From positions 1 to 64,000 of the forward strand of contig NZ_FVZL01000021.1 of the NCBI RefSeq assembly GCF_900168295.1: 64,000 bases of DNA. The letters run 5' to 3'. Positions 40,222 to 49,383 of this stretch are shown piece by piece. The translations under genes and the position numbers were made by a program. The notes beneath the pieces were generated by a model. It was not told where the DNA came from. It did not search any database and was given only the letters and a program-made list of their open reading frames with translations. Within the stretch, counting starts at the first letter, position 1. Each line of letters begins with the position of its first letter. Source of the stretch: Arthrobacter sp. P2b (lineage in GTDB: Bacteria; Actinomycetota; Actinomycetes; Actinomycetales; Micrococcaceae).

Positions 40222-41373
40222 TCAGCACAGGCTGTTCAACGCCGTCTGGGCGACGTCCTGCAGTTCAAGGATCAGCGGGTTAAGGTCCAGCGTGGGCGGT
40301 GCCGGCGGGTAGGCAACTGACACCGTCAGTTGCTTCCTGCCGTCCTCGCTGGTCATGGAGATGCTGCCATAGCCATCCACGTCCCCGGGAAGCCCATAGT
40401 AGAAACGGTTGTTGCAGGTGTCATTCCAGCGGCGCAGGGCAAAACCGTAATACTGCGTGTAGCTGCCCTTCATGGCCTCTACTGATTCCGGTGCCAGCAG
40501 CCTGCCCTCCAGCAGCGCGCCATAGAACCCGTTGACTTCCTCCACCGTGGAGACGGCGCCGGCGGAGGGGAGTTCCCCGAGCCACTCCGGCCGGGCCACG
40601 TCCACGCGCTTCCCTTCGGCCGTGATGTAGCCGTGGACCATTGCGGGCGGTGGGGACCCGTTCCCCAGCCGGGTGGTCTCCATGCCCAGCGGCCCGGCGA
40701 CGTCGGCGGCCAGGACGCGCCCAATCGTTTGTCCGCGGAGGCGCTGGACGATGAGGGCGAGGGCCGCGTAGTTGGACCGCGCGTAGTCGAAAACGTTCGC
40801 CAGCCTGCCCTGCCAGGGCACGGTGGCGGCCAAAGCCAGCTGCTGTTCGAGGGTGAGCGGCCGGTGCATCGTCTCCTCCCACCTCCCTGACGCCAGCAAG
40901 GGAATGGAGAAATCGGGGATTCCTGCTTCATGGGTCAGGAGCTGCCGCACGGTGACCGGCCCGGGGGGACGCAGCACCGTTCCGAATTCAGGAAGGTAGG
41001 CGCTCACCTGGGCATCGAGGTCAAGCCTGCCCTCCTCGGCCAGCTTCAAAACTGAGACAGCCACCATCGACTCGGTGATACCGCCGATGTGGACGGGATC
41101 GCTGACCGTCGCCCGTTCCCGGGTCTCAAGGTTCCGGACGCCGGCCGCGTGGGTCCAGGTGCTGTCGCCGTTCCTGACGGCAATAAGTACCGCCGGGGCA
41201 CCCTCCTCAATCATCCGGGCGCTGAAGGCCTCGAGGTGCGTGAAGGCAGCGGGTTTGTCCTGGTCCGGTGGCGGCGGGGGATCTCCGGTGCAGCCCGCAG
41301 TGGATACCGCCAGCAGGGCTGCGCACAGGGCGGCAGTGATCCGCGTCCACCTGCAGGCCGGGTGTGTACCCAT
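40222..41373 (-). CDS. Lipoprotein of the serine beta-lactamase/PBP4* fold lacking catalytic motifs
   Basis: The 383-residue protein has a lipoprotein signal peptide (LLAVSTAGC, Cys28) and the beta-lactamase-like fold: HIGGITESMVAVSVLKLAEEGRLDLDAQVSAYLPEF, then QLLTHEAGIPDF, then DYARSNYAALALIVQRL. The active SxxK motif (usually GSVTK) is GITE here (98-101). The YxN motif is YAR (197-199). No K/HTG motif is evident near GYGSIS. It therefore probably has no acyl-serine hydrolase activity and may bind ligand or cell-wall peptide. A 68-bp palindrome lies just upstream. Confidence 0.85.
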   Translation of the reverse strand: MGTHPACRWTRITAALCAALLAVSTAGCTGDPPPPPDQDKPAAFTHLEAFSARMIEEGAPAVLIAVRNGDSTWTHAAGVRNLETRERATVSDPVHIGGITESMVAVSVLKLAEEGRLDLDAQVSAYLPEFGTVLRPPGPVTVRQLLTHEAGIPDFSIPLLASGRWEETMHRPLTLEQQLALAATVPWQGRLANVFDYARSNYAALALIVQRLRGQTIGRVLAADVAGPLGMETTRLGNGSPPPAMVHGYITAEGKRVDVARPEWLGELPSAGAVSTVEEVNGFYGALLEGRLLAPESVEAMKGSYTQYYGFALRRWNDTCNNRFYYGLPGDVDGYGSISMTSEDGRKQLTVSVAYPPAPPTLDLNPLILELQDVAQTALNSLC

Positions 41374-41386
41374 GGACCTATTCTTC

Positions 41387-41454
41387 CCCCAACCAGGTAG
41401 CAGTAACTGCCGTTTTGAGCCGCCAAAACGACAGTTACTGCTCCCCAGTTGGGC
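41387..41454. repeat. 68-bp near-perfect palindrome
   Basis: Two 31-base arms (41387-41417 and 41424-41454) are complementary at 26 positions around the loop AGCCGC. The inner 19 bp, AGCAGTAACTG(C/T)CGTTTTG, has a single mismatch. It lies between the end of the ureidoglycine operon and the start of the lipoprotein gene. It could terminate the operon, but there is no T-run and the length exceeds typical terminators. A dispersed palindromic repeat is possible. Confidence 0.75.
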
Positions 41455-41481
41455 CGGGACCCCGGGGTGGCGGCGGAGCGC

Positions 41482-42294
41482 CTAGGTGAGGCGGACCTGC
41501 CGGTTCATGTCCTTGTAGAGCAGGTAGCGGAACTCGCCCGGGCCGCCGGCGTAGCAGGCCTGCGGGCAGAAGGCGCGCAGCCACATGAAGTCGCCGGCCT
41601 CCACCTCAACCCAGTCGTTGTTCAGCAGGTACATGGCCTTGCCCTCCAGGACGTACAGGCCGTGCTCCATCACGTGGGTTTCCGGGAACGGGATGACGCC
41701 GCCGGGCTGGAACGTCACGATGTTCACCTGCATGTCGTGGGCCAGGTCGCTGGAGTCCGTGAAGCGGGTGGTCTTCCAGGCGCCGTTGGTGTCCGGCATC
41801 GCCGTCGGCTCCACGTCCTTTTCGTTGGTGACGAAGGACTTGGCTTCGTACCCCTCCAGGCGTTCGTAGGCCTTGCGGATCCAATGGAAGGACACAACGT
41901 CGTCGGAAACGTTCTCCAGGCCCCACTCCGAACCGGCGGCCAGGTAGGCGTAGCCGCCTTCCTCCAGCTGGTGCAGTTCGCCGTCGAGGGTGAGGTTGAC
42001 CCTGCCGCGGGTGACGAAGACGACGCCTTCCACGCCGGCCTCGAATTCGGCCTTGGGGGCGCCGCCGCCCGGGCCGATCTCCACGATCAGCTGCGAGAAC
42101 GTGGTGGCGAAGCCTGAGATGGGGCGGGCGATGATCCAGGAGCGGGTGTTCGAAAAGCCCGGCAGGTTGGACGTGACGATGTCCGTCATAACGCCCTTCG
42201 GGATCACCGTGTACGCCTCGGTGACGATGGCCCGCTCCGTGGTCAGGTGGGTCTGCGGCGGCAGTCCGCCGGTGGGGGAGTAGTACTTGCCCAT
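41482..42294 (-). CDS. allE: (S)-ureidoglycine aminohydrolase
   Basis: This 270-residue bicupin converts (S)-ureidoglycine to (S)-ureidoglycolate and ammonia late in ureide degradation. Typical blocks are MGKYYSPTGGLPPQTHLTTERAIVTEAYTVIPKGVMTDIVTS, then FEAGVEGVVFVTRGRVNLTLDGE in cupin 1. The metal-binding cupin 2 has PETHVMEHGLYVLEGKAMYLLNNDWVEVEAGDFMWLRAFCPQACYAGG with His, His and Glu ligands. It is the last gene of the malic enzyme, malate synthase, DUF6986, allE operon, 15 bp after the preceding gene. AAGGA precedes the ATG. Confidence 0.93.
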   Translation of the reverse strand: MGKYYSPTGGLPPQTHLTTERAIVTEAYTVIPKGVMTDIVTSNLPGFSNTRSWIIARPISGFATTFSQLIVEIGPGGGAPKAEFEAGVEGVVFVTRGRVNLTLDGELHQLEEGGYAYLAAGSEWGLENVSDDVVSFHWIRKAYERLEGYEAKSFVTNEKDVEPTAMPDTNGAWKTTRFTDSSDLAHDMQVNIVTFQPGGVIPFPETHVMEHGLYVLEGKAMYLLNNDWVEVEAGDFMWLRAFCPQACYAGGPGEFRYLLYKDMNRQVRLT

Positions 42295-42309
42295 GGAAGA
42301 GATCCTTAC

Positions 42310-43587
42310 TTAGGAGTTGGAAGTGGTGGCGAGCCGCGGGTGCGCCAGTCCGGTGAGCTGGGGGAGTCCGACGCCGGCCAGCGCCTGCACTTCGTCCGCA
42401 CCGACGGCGCCGCACTGGACGCCGCGCAGCACGAACGCGGCCAGCGCCCGGGCCGTTGCGGGTTCGTCCATCACGCCGCCTGCGGTCTGCTCCACGTAGT
42501 TGCGCAGGCGTGCAGCGGCGGCCGGAAGGCCCTGCCGGTAAAAGGCGTAGGTGGCCGCGAACCTGCTGGGCAGCTGGGCGGGGTGCAGGTCCCAGCCCTG
42601 GTAATAGCCGCGCTCCAGCGACCGCCGGACCAGCCGGCCGTGCAGCTGCCAGGCGTTCTCGACGTTGTCGCCCACCGGGATGATGTTGGTGGAACCGTCC
42701 GACAGGCGGATGCCCGTGCCGGCAACTGCCAGCTGCATGACCTCCTTGGCAAAGTCGGCCACCGGGTGCTCCATGGACTGGTACTCCGCGGAAATCTGCA
42801 GCGACGCCGAGTAGTCGTAGGTGCCGTAGTGCAGGCCGCTGATCCGGCCCGGGACGGCGTGCGGCAGCTGGGCCACGGGGGAGGTGCCCTCAGGTCCGAG
42901 GATCAGCTGCGGCGTTTCCACCTGGACCTCGAAGCGCAGCCGGCCCGCAGGCAGCCCGTGCACTTCCTCCAGCCGGGACACCGCGTAGTTCATGGCCTGG
43001 ACCTGCGCCACGGTGGTGACCTTGGGCAGGGTCAGGACCAGCCCTTCCGGCAGTTCGCCGGCGGCTGCCAGGCCGGAGACGAAGAGGTCCAGGGTCCGCA
43101 GTCCGCGGGCCCGGGTGGGCGCCTCGAAGCATTTAAAGCGGATGCCGATGAACGGAGGCGCAGAACCGGCCGCGGCTGCGGCGGCCACCGCGGAGGCCGC
43201 GGCAACCGCGGCGGCGTCCTCGGCGTCGTCGCCCCTGTCCCCGAAGCCGTCCTCGAAGTCCAGCCGGAGGTCCTCGATGGGTTCGCTGGCCAGCTTGGCT
43301 TCCACGCGGGACGCCACAGCTTCTGCGAGGCCGGGCTCCTGGCCCAGCAGGGCGCCGAGCTTCCCGTAACCACCGTGCGCGGCGACGGTGGCCTGAGCTT
43401 CCGCTCCCCAGTCGGACGCGAGCGACGGCGTGAAGCGGTCCGCGGGGACGTAGACGGTGTGGACGGGCTGGCGGGAGCCGTCGTCGCCCGGGTAGTTCCG
43501 TTCCAGCAGCCGGTCCGTCGCGGCCAGCTGCCCGTCGATCTGTGCCAGGTCCCCGGGTGACAGTGAGGGCTTGGGTGTTGCCGCCAT
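42310..43587 (-). CDS. DUF6986 family protein, aldolase/HpcH-like TIM barrel
   Basis: The 425-residue protein has barrel motifs of the phosphoenolpyruvate/HpcH-CitE class: LRLDFEDGFGDRGDDAED (acidic metal loop), PPFIGIRFKCFEA, LPKVTTVAQVQAM, LRFEVQVETPQLILGP (Glu) and GLHYGTYDYSASLQI. It matches the DUF6986 group regularly found beside malate synthase in actinobacterial ureide clusters. A lyase or condensing reaction on glyoxylate-derived acids is plausible but unproven. An Ala-only stretch (about 125-140) looks like a flexible loop. The ATG is 3 bases after the malate synthase stop. Confidence 0.82.
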   Translation of the reverse strand: MAATPKPSLSPGDLAQIDGQLAATDRLLERNYPGDDGSRQPVHTVYVPADRFTPSLASDWGAEAQATVAAHGGYGKLGALLGQEPGLAEAVASRVEAKLASEPIEDLRLDFEDGFGDRGDDAEDAAAVAAASAVAAAAAAGSAPPFIGIRFKCFEAPTRARGLRTLDLFVSGLAAAGELPEGLVLTLPKVTTVAQVQAMNYAVSRLEEVHGLPAGRLRFEVQVETPQLILGPEGTSPVAQLPHAVPGRISGLHYGTYDYSASLQISAEYQSMEHPVADFAKEVMQLAVAGTGIRLSDGSTNIIPVGDNVENAWQLHGRLVRRSLERGYYQGWDLHPAQLPSRFAATYAFYRQGLPAAAARLRNYVEQTAGGVMDEPATARALAAFVLRGVQCGAVGADEVQALAGVGLPQLTGLAHPRLATTSNS

Positions 43588-43590
43588 GCC

Positions 43591-45189
43591 TCAGCCCACC
43601 AGTTCGTAGGCCGGCGTGGTGAGGAAGTCCGTGTAGTCGTCCGAGAGGCAGATGTCGGCAATCAGTCCGCTGGCCGGCTGGTAGTAGCGCTGGAACGCTT
43701 CGTCGCCCACCTCGGTGCGGAGCCGTTCGGTTTCCTCACCCAGGATCCGTTCCACGAGCTCCTTGGTCACGGTGTTGCCGCTGTCCGCCAGGACCGACTT
43801 GTTCCGGATCTGCTGCCATACCTGCGAGCGGGAAATCTCGGCGGTTGCCGCGTCCTCCATGAGATTGTGGATGGCAACGGCACCGTTCCCGGACAGCCAC
43901 ACGGCCGTGTAGGCGACGGCGACGTAGAGGTTCAGGCGCAGTCCGGCCTCGGTGACCTGGCCCTCGGCGGAGGTGACGTCCAGCAGCTGCTCAGCCGTGA
44001 CGCTGACCTCCGGGCGCTGCCTGTCCAGCTGGTTGGGCTTGTCGCCGAGGACGGCGTCGAACACCTCGCGGCAGGTGGGGACCAGGTCCGGGTGGGCCAC
44101 CCAGGATCCGTCGAACCCGTCGTTGGCTTCGCGGGTCTTGTCCGCGCGGACTTTGGCGAAGGCGGCCTCGGTGACCTCGGGGTGGCGGCGGTTGGGGATC
44201 ACGGCCGCCATGCCGCCCATGGCGAAGGCGCCGCGCTTGTGGCAAGTCTTGACCAGCAGTTCGGTGTAGGCGCGCATGAACGGTGCCGTCATGGCCACCG
44301 ACGCGCGGTCCGGCAGGACGAACTCCTCGCCGGCGTCCCGGAAGTACTTGATGATGCTGAAGAGGTAGTCCCAGCGGCCGGCGTTAAGGCCTGAGGCGTG
44401 GTCCCGGAGTTCGTAGAGGATCTCGTCCATTTCGAACGCGGCCGGGATGGTCTCGATCAGTACGGTGGCGCGGATGGTGCCCTGGTTCAGGCCAAGGTAG
44501 TCCTGCGCGAACACAAAGACGTCGTTCCACAGCCGTGCCTCAAGGTGGCTTTCCATCTTGGGCAGGTAGTAGTACGGTCCCTGCCCGTTGAGGACCAGCT
44601 GCTTGGCCACATGGAAGAAGTGCAGGCCGAAGTCCACCAGGGCACCCACGGCAGGTGCGCCGTCGATGATCATGTGCTTTTCCTGCATGTGCCAGCCGCG
44701 GGGGCGGGCCACCACGACGGCGAGCGGCGCGTCCGTGCGGAGCCGGTACTCCTTGCCTTCCTCCGACGTGTAGCTCAGCGTGCCCTGGGCTGCATCACGG
44801 AGGTTCAGGATGGCGTCGATGACGTTGCCCCAGGTGGGCGTGCTGGCGTCCTCGAGGTCCGCAAGCCACACCTTGGCACCCGAGTTGAGGGCGTTGATGG
44901 CCATCTTTGCCGGTGAAGCGGGACCGGTCATTTCAACGCGGCGGTCCTGCAGGGCCGCCGGCGCCGGCGCGACCTTCCAGTCGCCGTCGCGCACGTCCTG
45001 CGTTTCCGGCAGGAAGTCCAGCTTTCCGGTCTCCGCCACGCGCTGGCGCTTGACGGCGCGGGCGGCCAGGAGCTCGTTGCGGGTGCCGGCAAAGCGCGTG
45101 TGAAGCTCCTCCACGAACGCCAGCGCCTTGGGGGTGAGGATCTCCTCTGCGCGGTCGATCGGCCGGGGATCTGTGACTGTGATGGCCAT
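43591..45189 (-). CDS. aceB: Malate synthase A
   Basis: The 532-residue enzyme condenses glyoxylate with acetyl-CoA to malate. Family blocks visible are VWLADLEDASTPTWGNVIDA, RGWHMQEKHM, YYYLPKMESHLEARLWNDVF, GTIRATVLIETIPAAFEMDEILYELRDHASGLNAGRWDYLFSIIK, GGMAAVIPNR and DGSWVAHPDLV. The length fits the A isoform. In this operon its glyoxylate would come from ureidoglycolate rather than isocitrate, since no isocitrate lyase is present. AAAGGA precedes ATG 45189. It lies 38 bp after malic enzyme. Confidence 0.95.
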   Translation of the reverse strand: MAITVTDPRPIDRAEEILTPKALAFVEELHTRFAGTRNELLAARAVKRQRVAETGKLDFLPETQDVRDGDWKVAPAPAALQDRRVEMTGPASPAKMAINALNSGAKVWLADLEDASTPTWGNVIDAILNLRDAAQGTLSYTSEEGKEYRLRTDAPLAVVVARPRGWHMQEKHMIIDGAPAVGALVDFGLHFFHVAKQLVLNGQGPYYYLPKMESHLEARLWNDVFVFAQDYLGLNQGTIRATVLIETIPAAFEMDEILYELRDHASGLNAGRWDYLFSIIKYFRDAGEEFVLPDRASVAMTAPFMRAYTELLVKTCHKRGAFAMGGMAAVIPNRRHPEVTEAAFAKVRADKTREANDGFDGSWVAHPDLVPTCREVFDAVLGDKPNQLDRQRPEVSVTAEQLLDVTSAEGQVTEAGLRLNLYVAVAYTAVWLSGNGAVAIHNLMEDAATAEISRSQVWQQIRNKSVLADSGNTVTKELVERILGEETERLRTEVGDEAFQRYYQPASGLIADICLSDDYTDFLTTPAYELVG

Positions 45190-45227
45190 TTCTGGTCCTT
45201 TCCTTTGGCTGGAAGCGGGGCGGTGAA

Positions 45228-46682
<1,455 letters not shown>

Positions 46683-46731
46683 TGAATGTCCTCCTGTTGG
46701 GCCTTGTCCGGGCGGCTTGCTCGTCCGAATG

Positions 46732-46768
46732 TTTTCGTATTATGGATATTATTATCTACTTTGTGGAA
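46732..46768. promoter_or_regulatory. Shared promoter block between malic enzyme operon and iclR gene
   Basis: TTTTCGTAT (46732-46740) lies 22 bp before ATCT-N7-GGAA (46754-46768), an imperfect TTYC-N7-GRAA box. Bases TTATTNTCYACT, three variable bases and TGGAAT are shared at identical spacing with the block at 50568-50604. I infer an IclR operator here. TTGT-N6-ACAA (46761-46774) is a second inverted repeat overlapping it. Confidence 0.5.
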
Positions 46769-46892
46769 TTACAAGCCCTCGACCGGTTTCATCGCGCCCG
46801 GCGGGGCCGTGCTGTATCTTGGGACCACTAGGGCATTTCTTTTCACCATGCGGATAAGACTTGTCGGAATCCGAGTCACAGGAGACTGGTAC

Positions 46893-47648
46893 ATGGCTGA
46901 AAAAGCCGCTGGAGGCGTGCAGTCCGTTGAGCGCGTCTTCGAACTTCTGGAACTGATCACTGATGCGGGCGGCGACGTCACCCTCAGTGAGCTGTCCTCG
47001 TCCACGGACCTGCCACTGCCCACCATCCACCGGCTCCTGCGCACCCTGGTGGCACTGGGCTACATCCGCCAGCTGCCCAACCGCCGCTACGCCCTGGGCC
47101 CACGGCTGATCCGGCTGGGCGAAGGGGCCAACAAGCAGTTGGGCGCGCTGGCCCGTCCGCAGCTGAAAACCCTGGTGGACCGGCTGGGCGAAACCTCCAA
47201 CATGGCGGTCCTGGACTCGGACATGGTGATCTACGTGGCCCAGGTGCCCTCCCTGCACTCCATGCGGATGTTCACCGAGGTGGGCCGCCGCGCCCACACC
47301 CACGCCACCGGCGTCGGGAAAGCCATCCTTGCCCAGCTGGATGACGACGTGGTCCGCGGCATCGTTACCCGGGCCGGGATGCCGACTCCCACGATCAAGA
47401 GCATCGGCGAGATCGACGAGCTGCTGGCCGACCTCAAGCTCATCCGCGAACGCGGGTACTCCATCGACGAGGAGGAGCAGGAGCTCGGCGTCCGGTGCTT
47501 CGCCATGGCGGTGCCCAACGCTCCCACGCCCACCGCAATCTCTGTCTCCGGCCCGGTCTCCCGGGTTGACGAACACTTTGCGGACAAAGCCGTCCCGGTC
47601 CTGCGCGAGGCCGCCCAGGCAATCTCGGACGAACTGAACCGCACGTGA
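46893..47648 (+). CDS. IclR family transcriptional regulator (AllR-like)
   Basis: The 251-residue regulator has a winged-helix N-domain (GGVQSVERVFELLELITDAGGDVTLSELSSSTDLPLPTIHRLLRTLVALGYIRQ) and an IclR effector domain (SNMAVLDSDMVIYVAQVPS, HTHATGVGKAILAQL, RERGYSIDEEEQELGVRCFAMAV, ISVSGPVSRV). AllR-type members sense glyoxylate or allantoin and repress ureide genes. ATG 46893 follows AGGAGA. Being divergent from the ureide/glyoxylate operon, it is the obvious regulator of the purine region. A strong terminator follows. Confidence 0.92.
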   Translation: MAEKAAGGVQSVERVFELLELITDAGGDVTLSELSSSTDLPLPTIHRLLRTLVALGYIRQLPNRRYALGPRLIRLGEGANKQLGALARPQLKTLVDRLGETSNMAVLDSDMVIYVAQVPSLHSMRMFTEVGRRAHTHATGVGKAILAQLDDDVVRGIVTRAGMPTPTIKSIGEIDELLADLKLIRERGYSIDEEEQELGVRCFAMAVPNAPTPTAISVSGPVSRVDEHFADKAVPVLREAAQAISDELNRT

Positions 47649-47683
47649 CCTCCCTGGCCGCAACGGCCCTGCCAACACGCTGA

Positions 47684-47720
47684 CGACGGCGGCCCCTCCT
47701 TCCGGAGCGGGCCGCCGTCG
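47684..47720. terminator. Bidirectional hairpin terminator
   Basis: A 12-bp perfect GC-rich stem (47684-47695 with 47709-47720) is continued by CTCC/GGAG with a 4-base loop. It lies between the convergent iclR and NCS2 permease genes. Confidence 0.8.
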
Positions 47721-47736
47721 CCATTTGGCTGCCTGG

Positions 47737-49242
47737 TTAGTGCTCTGCCGCCTTTTCCGCGGCCTCGACCCGGACTTCCTTGCCGTCACAGTCGATGAGC
47801 TTGCCGCCTTCAAAGCGGTCGCCGTCGGCCAGGCACTTCAGGTCCTCTTCCCGGACCACGCGCTCGGTGCCGGCCACAAAGACGGACTGGTTGTCCGAGT
47901 TGCCGGCCTTGAGGTGGTTGAACAGCAGGTTCAGGAGGATGGCCATCACGGCGGCGGAGCTGATGCCGGAGTGGAAGATGGTGCCGAACCAGGACGGGAA
48001 CTGGTCGTAGAAGGCCGGTGCGGCGATGGGGATCATGCCGAACCCGATGGACGCCGCCACGATGATCAGGTTCATGTTGTTCTTGTACTCAACCTTGGAC
48101 AGCGTGCGGATGCCGCTGGCGGCCACGGTTCCGAAGAGGACGACGCCGGCGCCGCCCAGGACGGGGGTGGGCACCGCTGCGACCACCCGGCCAAGCACGG
48201 GCAGCAGGCCGAGGATCACCAGGATCAGGCCGCCGGCGCTGACCACGAAGCGGCTTTTCACGCCGGTGATGGCCACGAGGCCCACGTTCTGGGCGAAGGC
48301 GCTTTGGGTGAAGGAATTGAACAGCGGGGAGATGGCGCTGGAGAGCATGTCCGCACGCAGGCCGTCGCCGATCCGCTTGGAGTCCACCTTGGTGCCAACG
48401 ATCTCGCCCACGGCGATGATGTCCGCGGAGGTTTCCGTCAGCGTCACCAGGATGACGATCAGCATGGAGATGATGGCTGCGATCTCGAACACCGGCGGTC
48501 CGAAGGCGAACGGCGTGGGGAAGGCGACGATCTCGCCCTGGCCCACCTTGGAGAAGTCCGCCATGCCGAAGGCGAAGGCGATCGCGGTGCCCAGGACCAT
48601 CGCGAGCAGGATGGACAGCCGGGAGATCGCGGCGCTTCCCACCTTGCTCAGGAGCAGGACGATGGCCATGGTGGCCGCGGCCAGGCCGATGTTGGCCATG
48701 CTGCCGTAGTTTTCGGCCTTGTTGTTGCCGCCCATGGCCCAGTTGGCAGCCACCGGCATCAGCGTCAGGCCAATGGTGGTGATGACCGTTCCCGTGACCA
48801 CCGGCGGGAAGAACCGGATGATCTTCGAGAAGAGTGGGGTGATCAGCAGGCCTATCAGGGACGCCGCAATGACCGACCCGAACACTGCCTGGATTCCCCC
48901 GCCGCCGTGCACGATGGCGACCATGGTGGAGACGCCGGCGAAGGAGACACCCTGGACCAGGGGGAGTTGGGAACCGAAGAAGCGGACGCCGACGGTCTGG
49001 AGGATGGTGGCGAGGCCGCCGACGAACAGGCAGGCGGCAATCAGCAAACCGATGTCCTGTGAGCTCATGCCCGCGGCTGCGCCGATGATCAGCGGCGGGG
49101 CGATGATGCCGCCGTACATGGTGAGGACGTGCTGGAAGCCGTAGGCGAAGGTGCTGGCGATGGGGAGCCGCTGGTCCTCCGGGCGTGCCTGCTGGTGCTT
49201 TTTGCCGGCGGCCGCAGCGGCCAGCTTCTTCTTGGTGTTCAT
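47737..49242 (-). CDS. NCS2 family nucleobase:cation symporter (xanthine/uric acid permease type)
   Basis: The 501-residue permease has 14 membrane helices. The NCS2 motif region QNVGLVAITGVKSRFVV and the opening FAYGFQHVLTMYGGIIAPPLIIG are present. Substrate-helix blocks include LTETSADIIAVGEIVGTKVD and GVSFAGVSTMVAIVHGGGGIQAVFGSVIAASLIG. The family imports uracil, xanthine or urate. The QNVGLVxxT(G)VxSR pattern and the neighbouring urate oxidase favour xanthine/urate. The start codon region is duplicated (see the 49237-49300 entry). Cytoplasmic tails are hydrophilic. Confidence 0.9.
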   Translation of the reverse strand: MNTKKKLAAAAAGKKHQQARPEDQRLPIASTFAYGFQHVLTMYGGIIAPPLIIGAAAGMSSQDIGLLIAACLFVGGLATILQTVGVRFFGSQLPLVQGVSFAGVSTMVAIVHGGGGIQAVFGSVIAASLIGLLITPLFSKIIRFFPPVVTGTVITTIGLTLMPVAANWAMGGNNKAENYGSMANIGLAAATMAIVLLLSKVGSAAISRLSILLAMVLGTAIAFAFGMADFSKVGQGEIVAFPTPFAFGPPVFEIAAIISMLIVILVTLTETSADIIAVGEIVGTKVDSKRIGDGLRADMLSSAISPLFNSFTQSAFAQNVGLVAITGVKSRFVVSAGGLILVILGLLPVLGRVVAAVPTPVLGGAGVVLFGTVAASGIRTLSKVEYKNNMNLIIVAASIGFGMIPIAAPAFYDQFPSWFGTIFHSGISSAAVMAILLNLLFNHLKAGNSDNQSVFVAGTERVVREEDLKCLADGDRFEGGKLIDCDGKEVRVEAAEKAAEH

Positions 49243-49300
49243 GGCAGACTTTCTTGGTTCATGGCAGACGTCATCGTCTGGCTAACGTTGTCTGGCTAAC
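49237..49300 (-). repeat. Short tandem duplications in the leader of the NCS2 permease gene
   Basis: GTTCATGGCAGAC occurs at 49237-49249 and again at 49257-49269 (period 20). It duplicates the permease start codon with its context. The upstream copy opens a 7-codon frame (MNQESLP) whose TGA overlaps the true ATG. GTCTGGCTAAC is likewise repeated at 49276-49286 and 49290-49300 (period 14). Confidence 0.7.
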
Positions 49301-49327
49301 AGGTGTGGCAAAAACTTTGGGGAAAGC

Positions 49328-49371
49328 CCGGTGGTTGAGCTCGTCGAGGGTTTCGACGGCTCAACCACCGG
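49328..49371. terminator. Hairpin terminator of the urate oxidase gene
   Basis: CCGGTGGTTGAG (49328-49339) pairs with CTCAACCACCGG (49360-49371). CGTCGA/TCGACG continue the stem inside. The GGTTGAG...TTTCGAC...CTCAACC type of palindrome is, from general knowledge, widespread in intergenic regions of Micrococcaceae and other actinobacteria, so this may be a dispersed repeat acting as a terminator. Confidence 0.7.
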
Positions 49372-49383
49372 TGGCGGTGCGGT

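Noticed and set aside
41600..42200. Isocitrate-lyase glyoxylate shunt as the source of glyoxylate for malate synthase
   Set aside because: No aceA-type gene is present, and the operon partner is ureidoglycine aminohydrolase, so ureide-derived glyoxylate is the simpler explanation.
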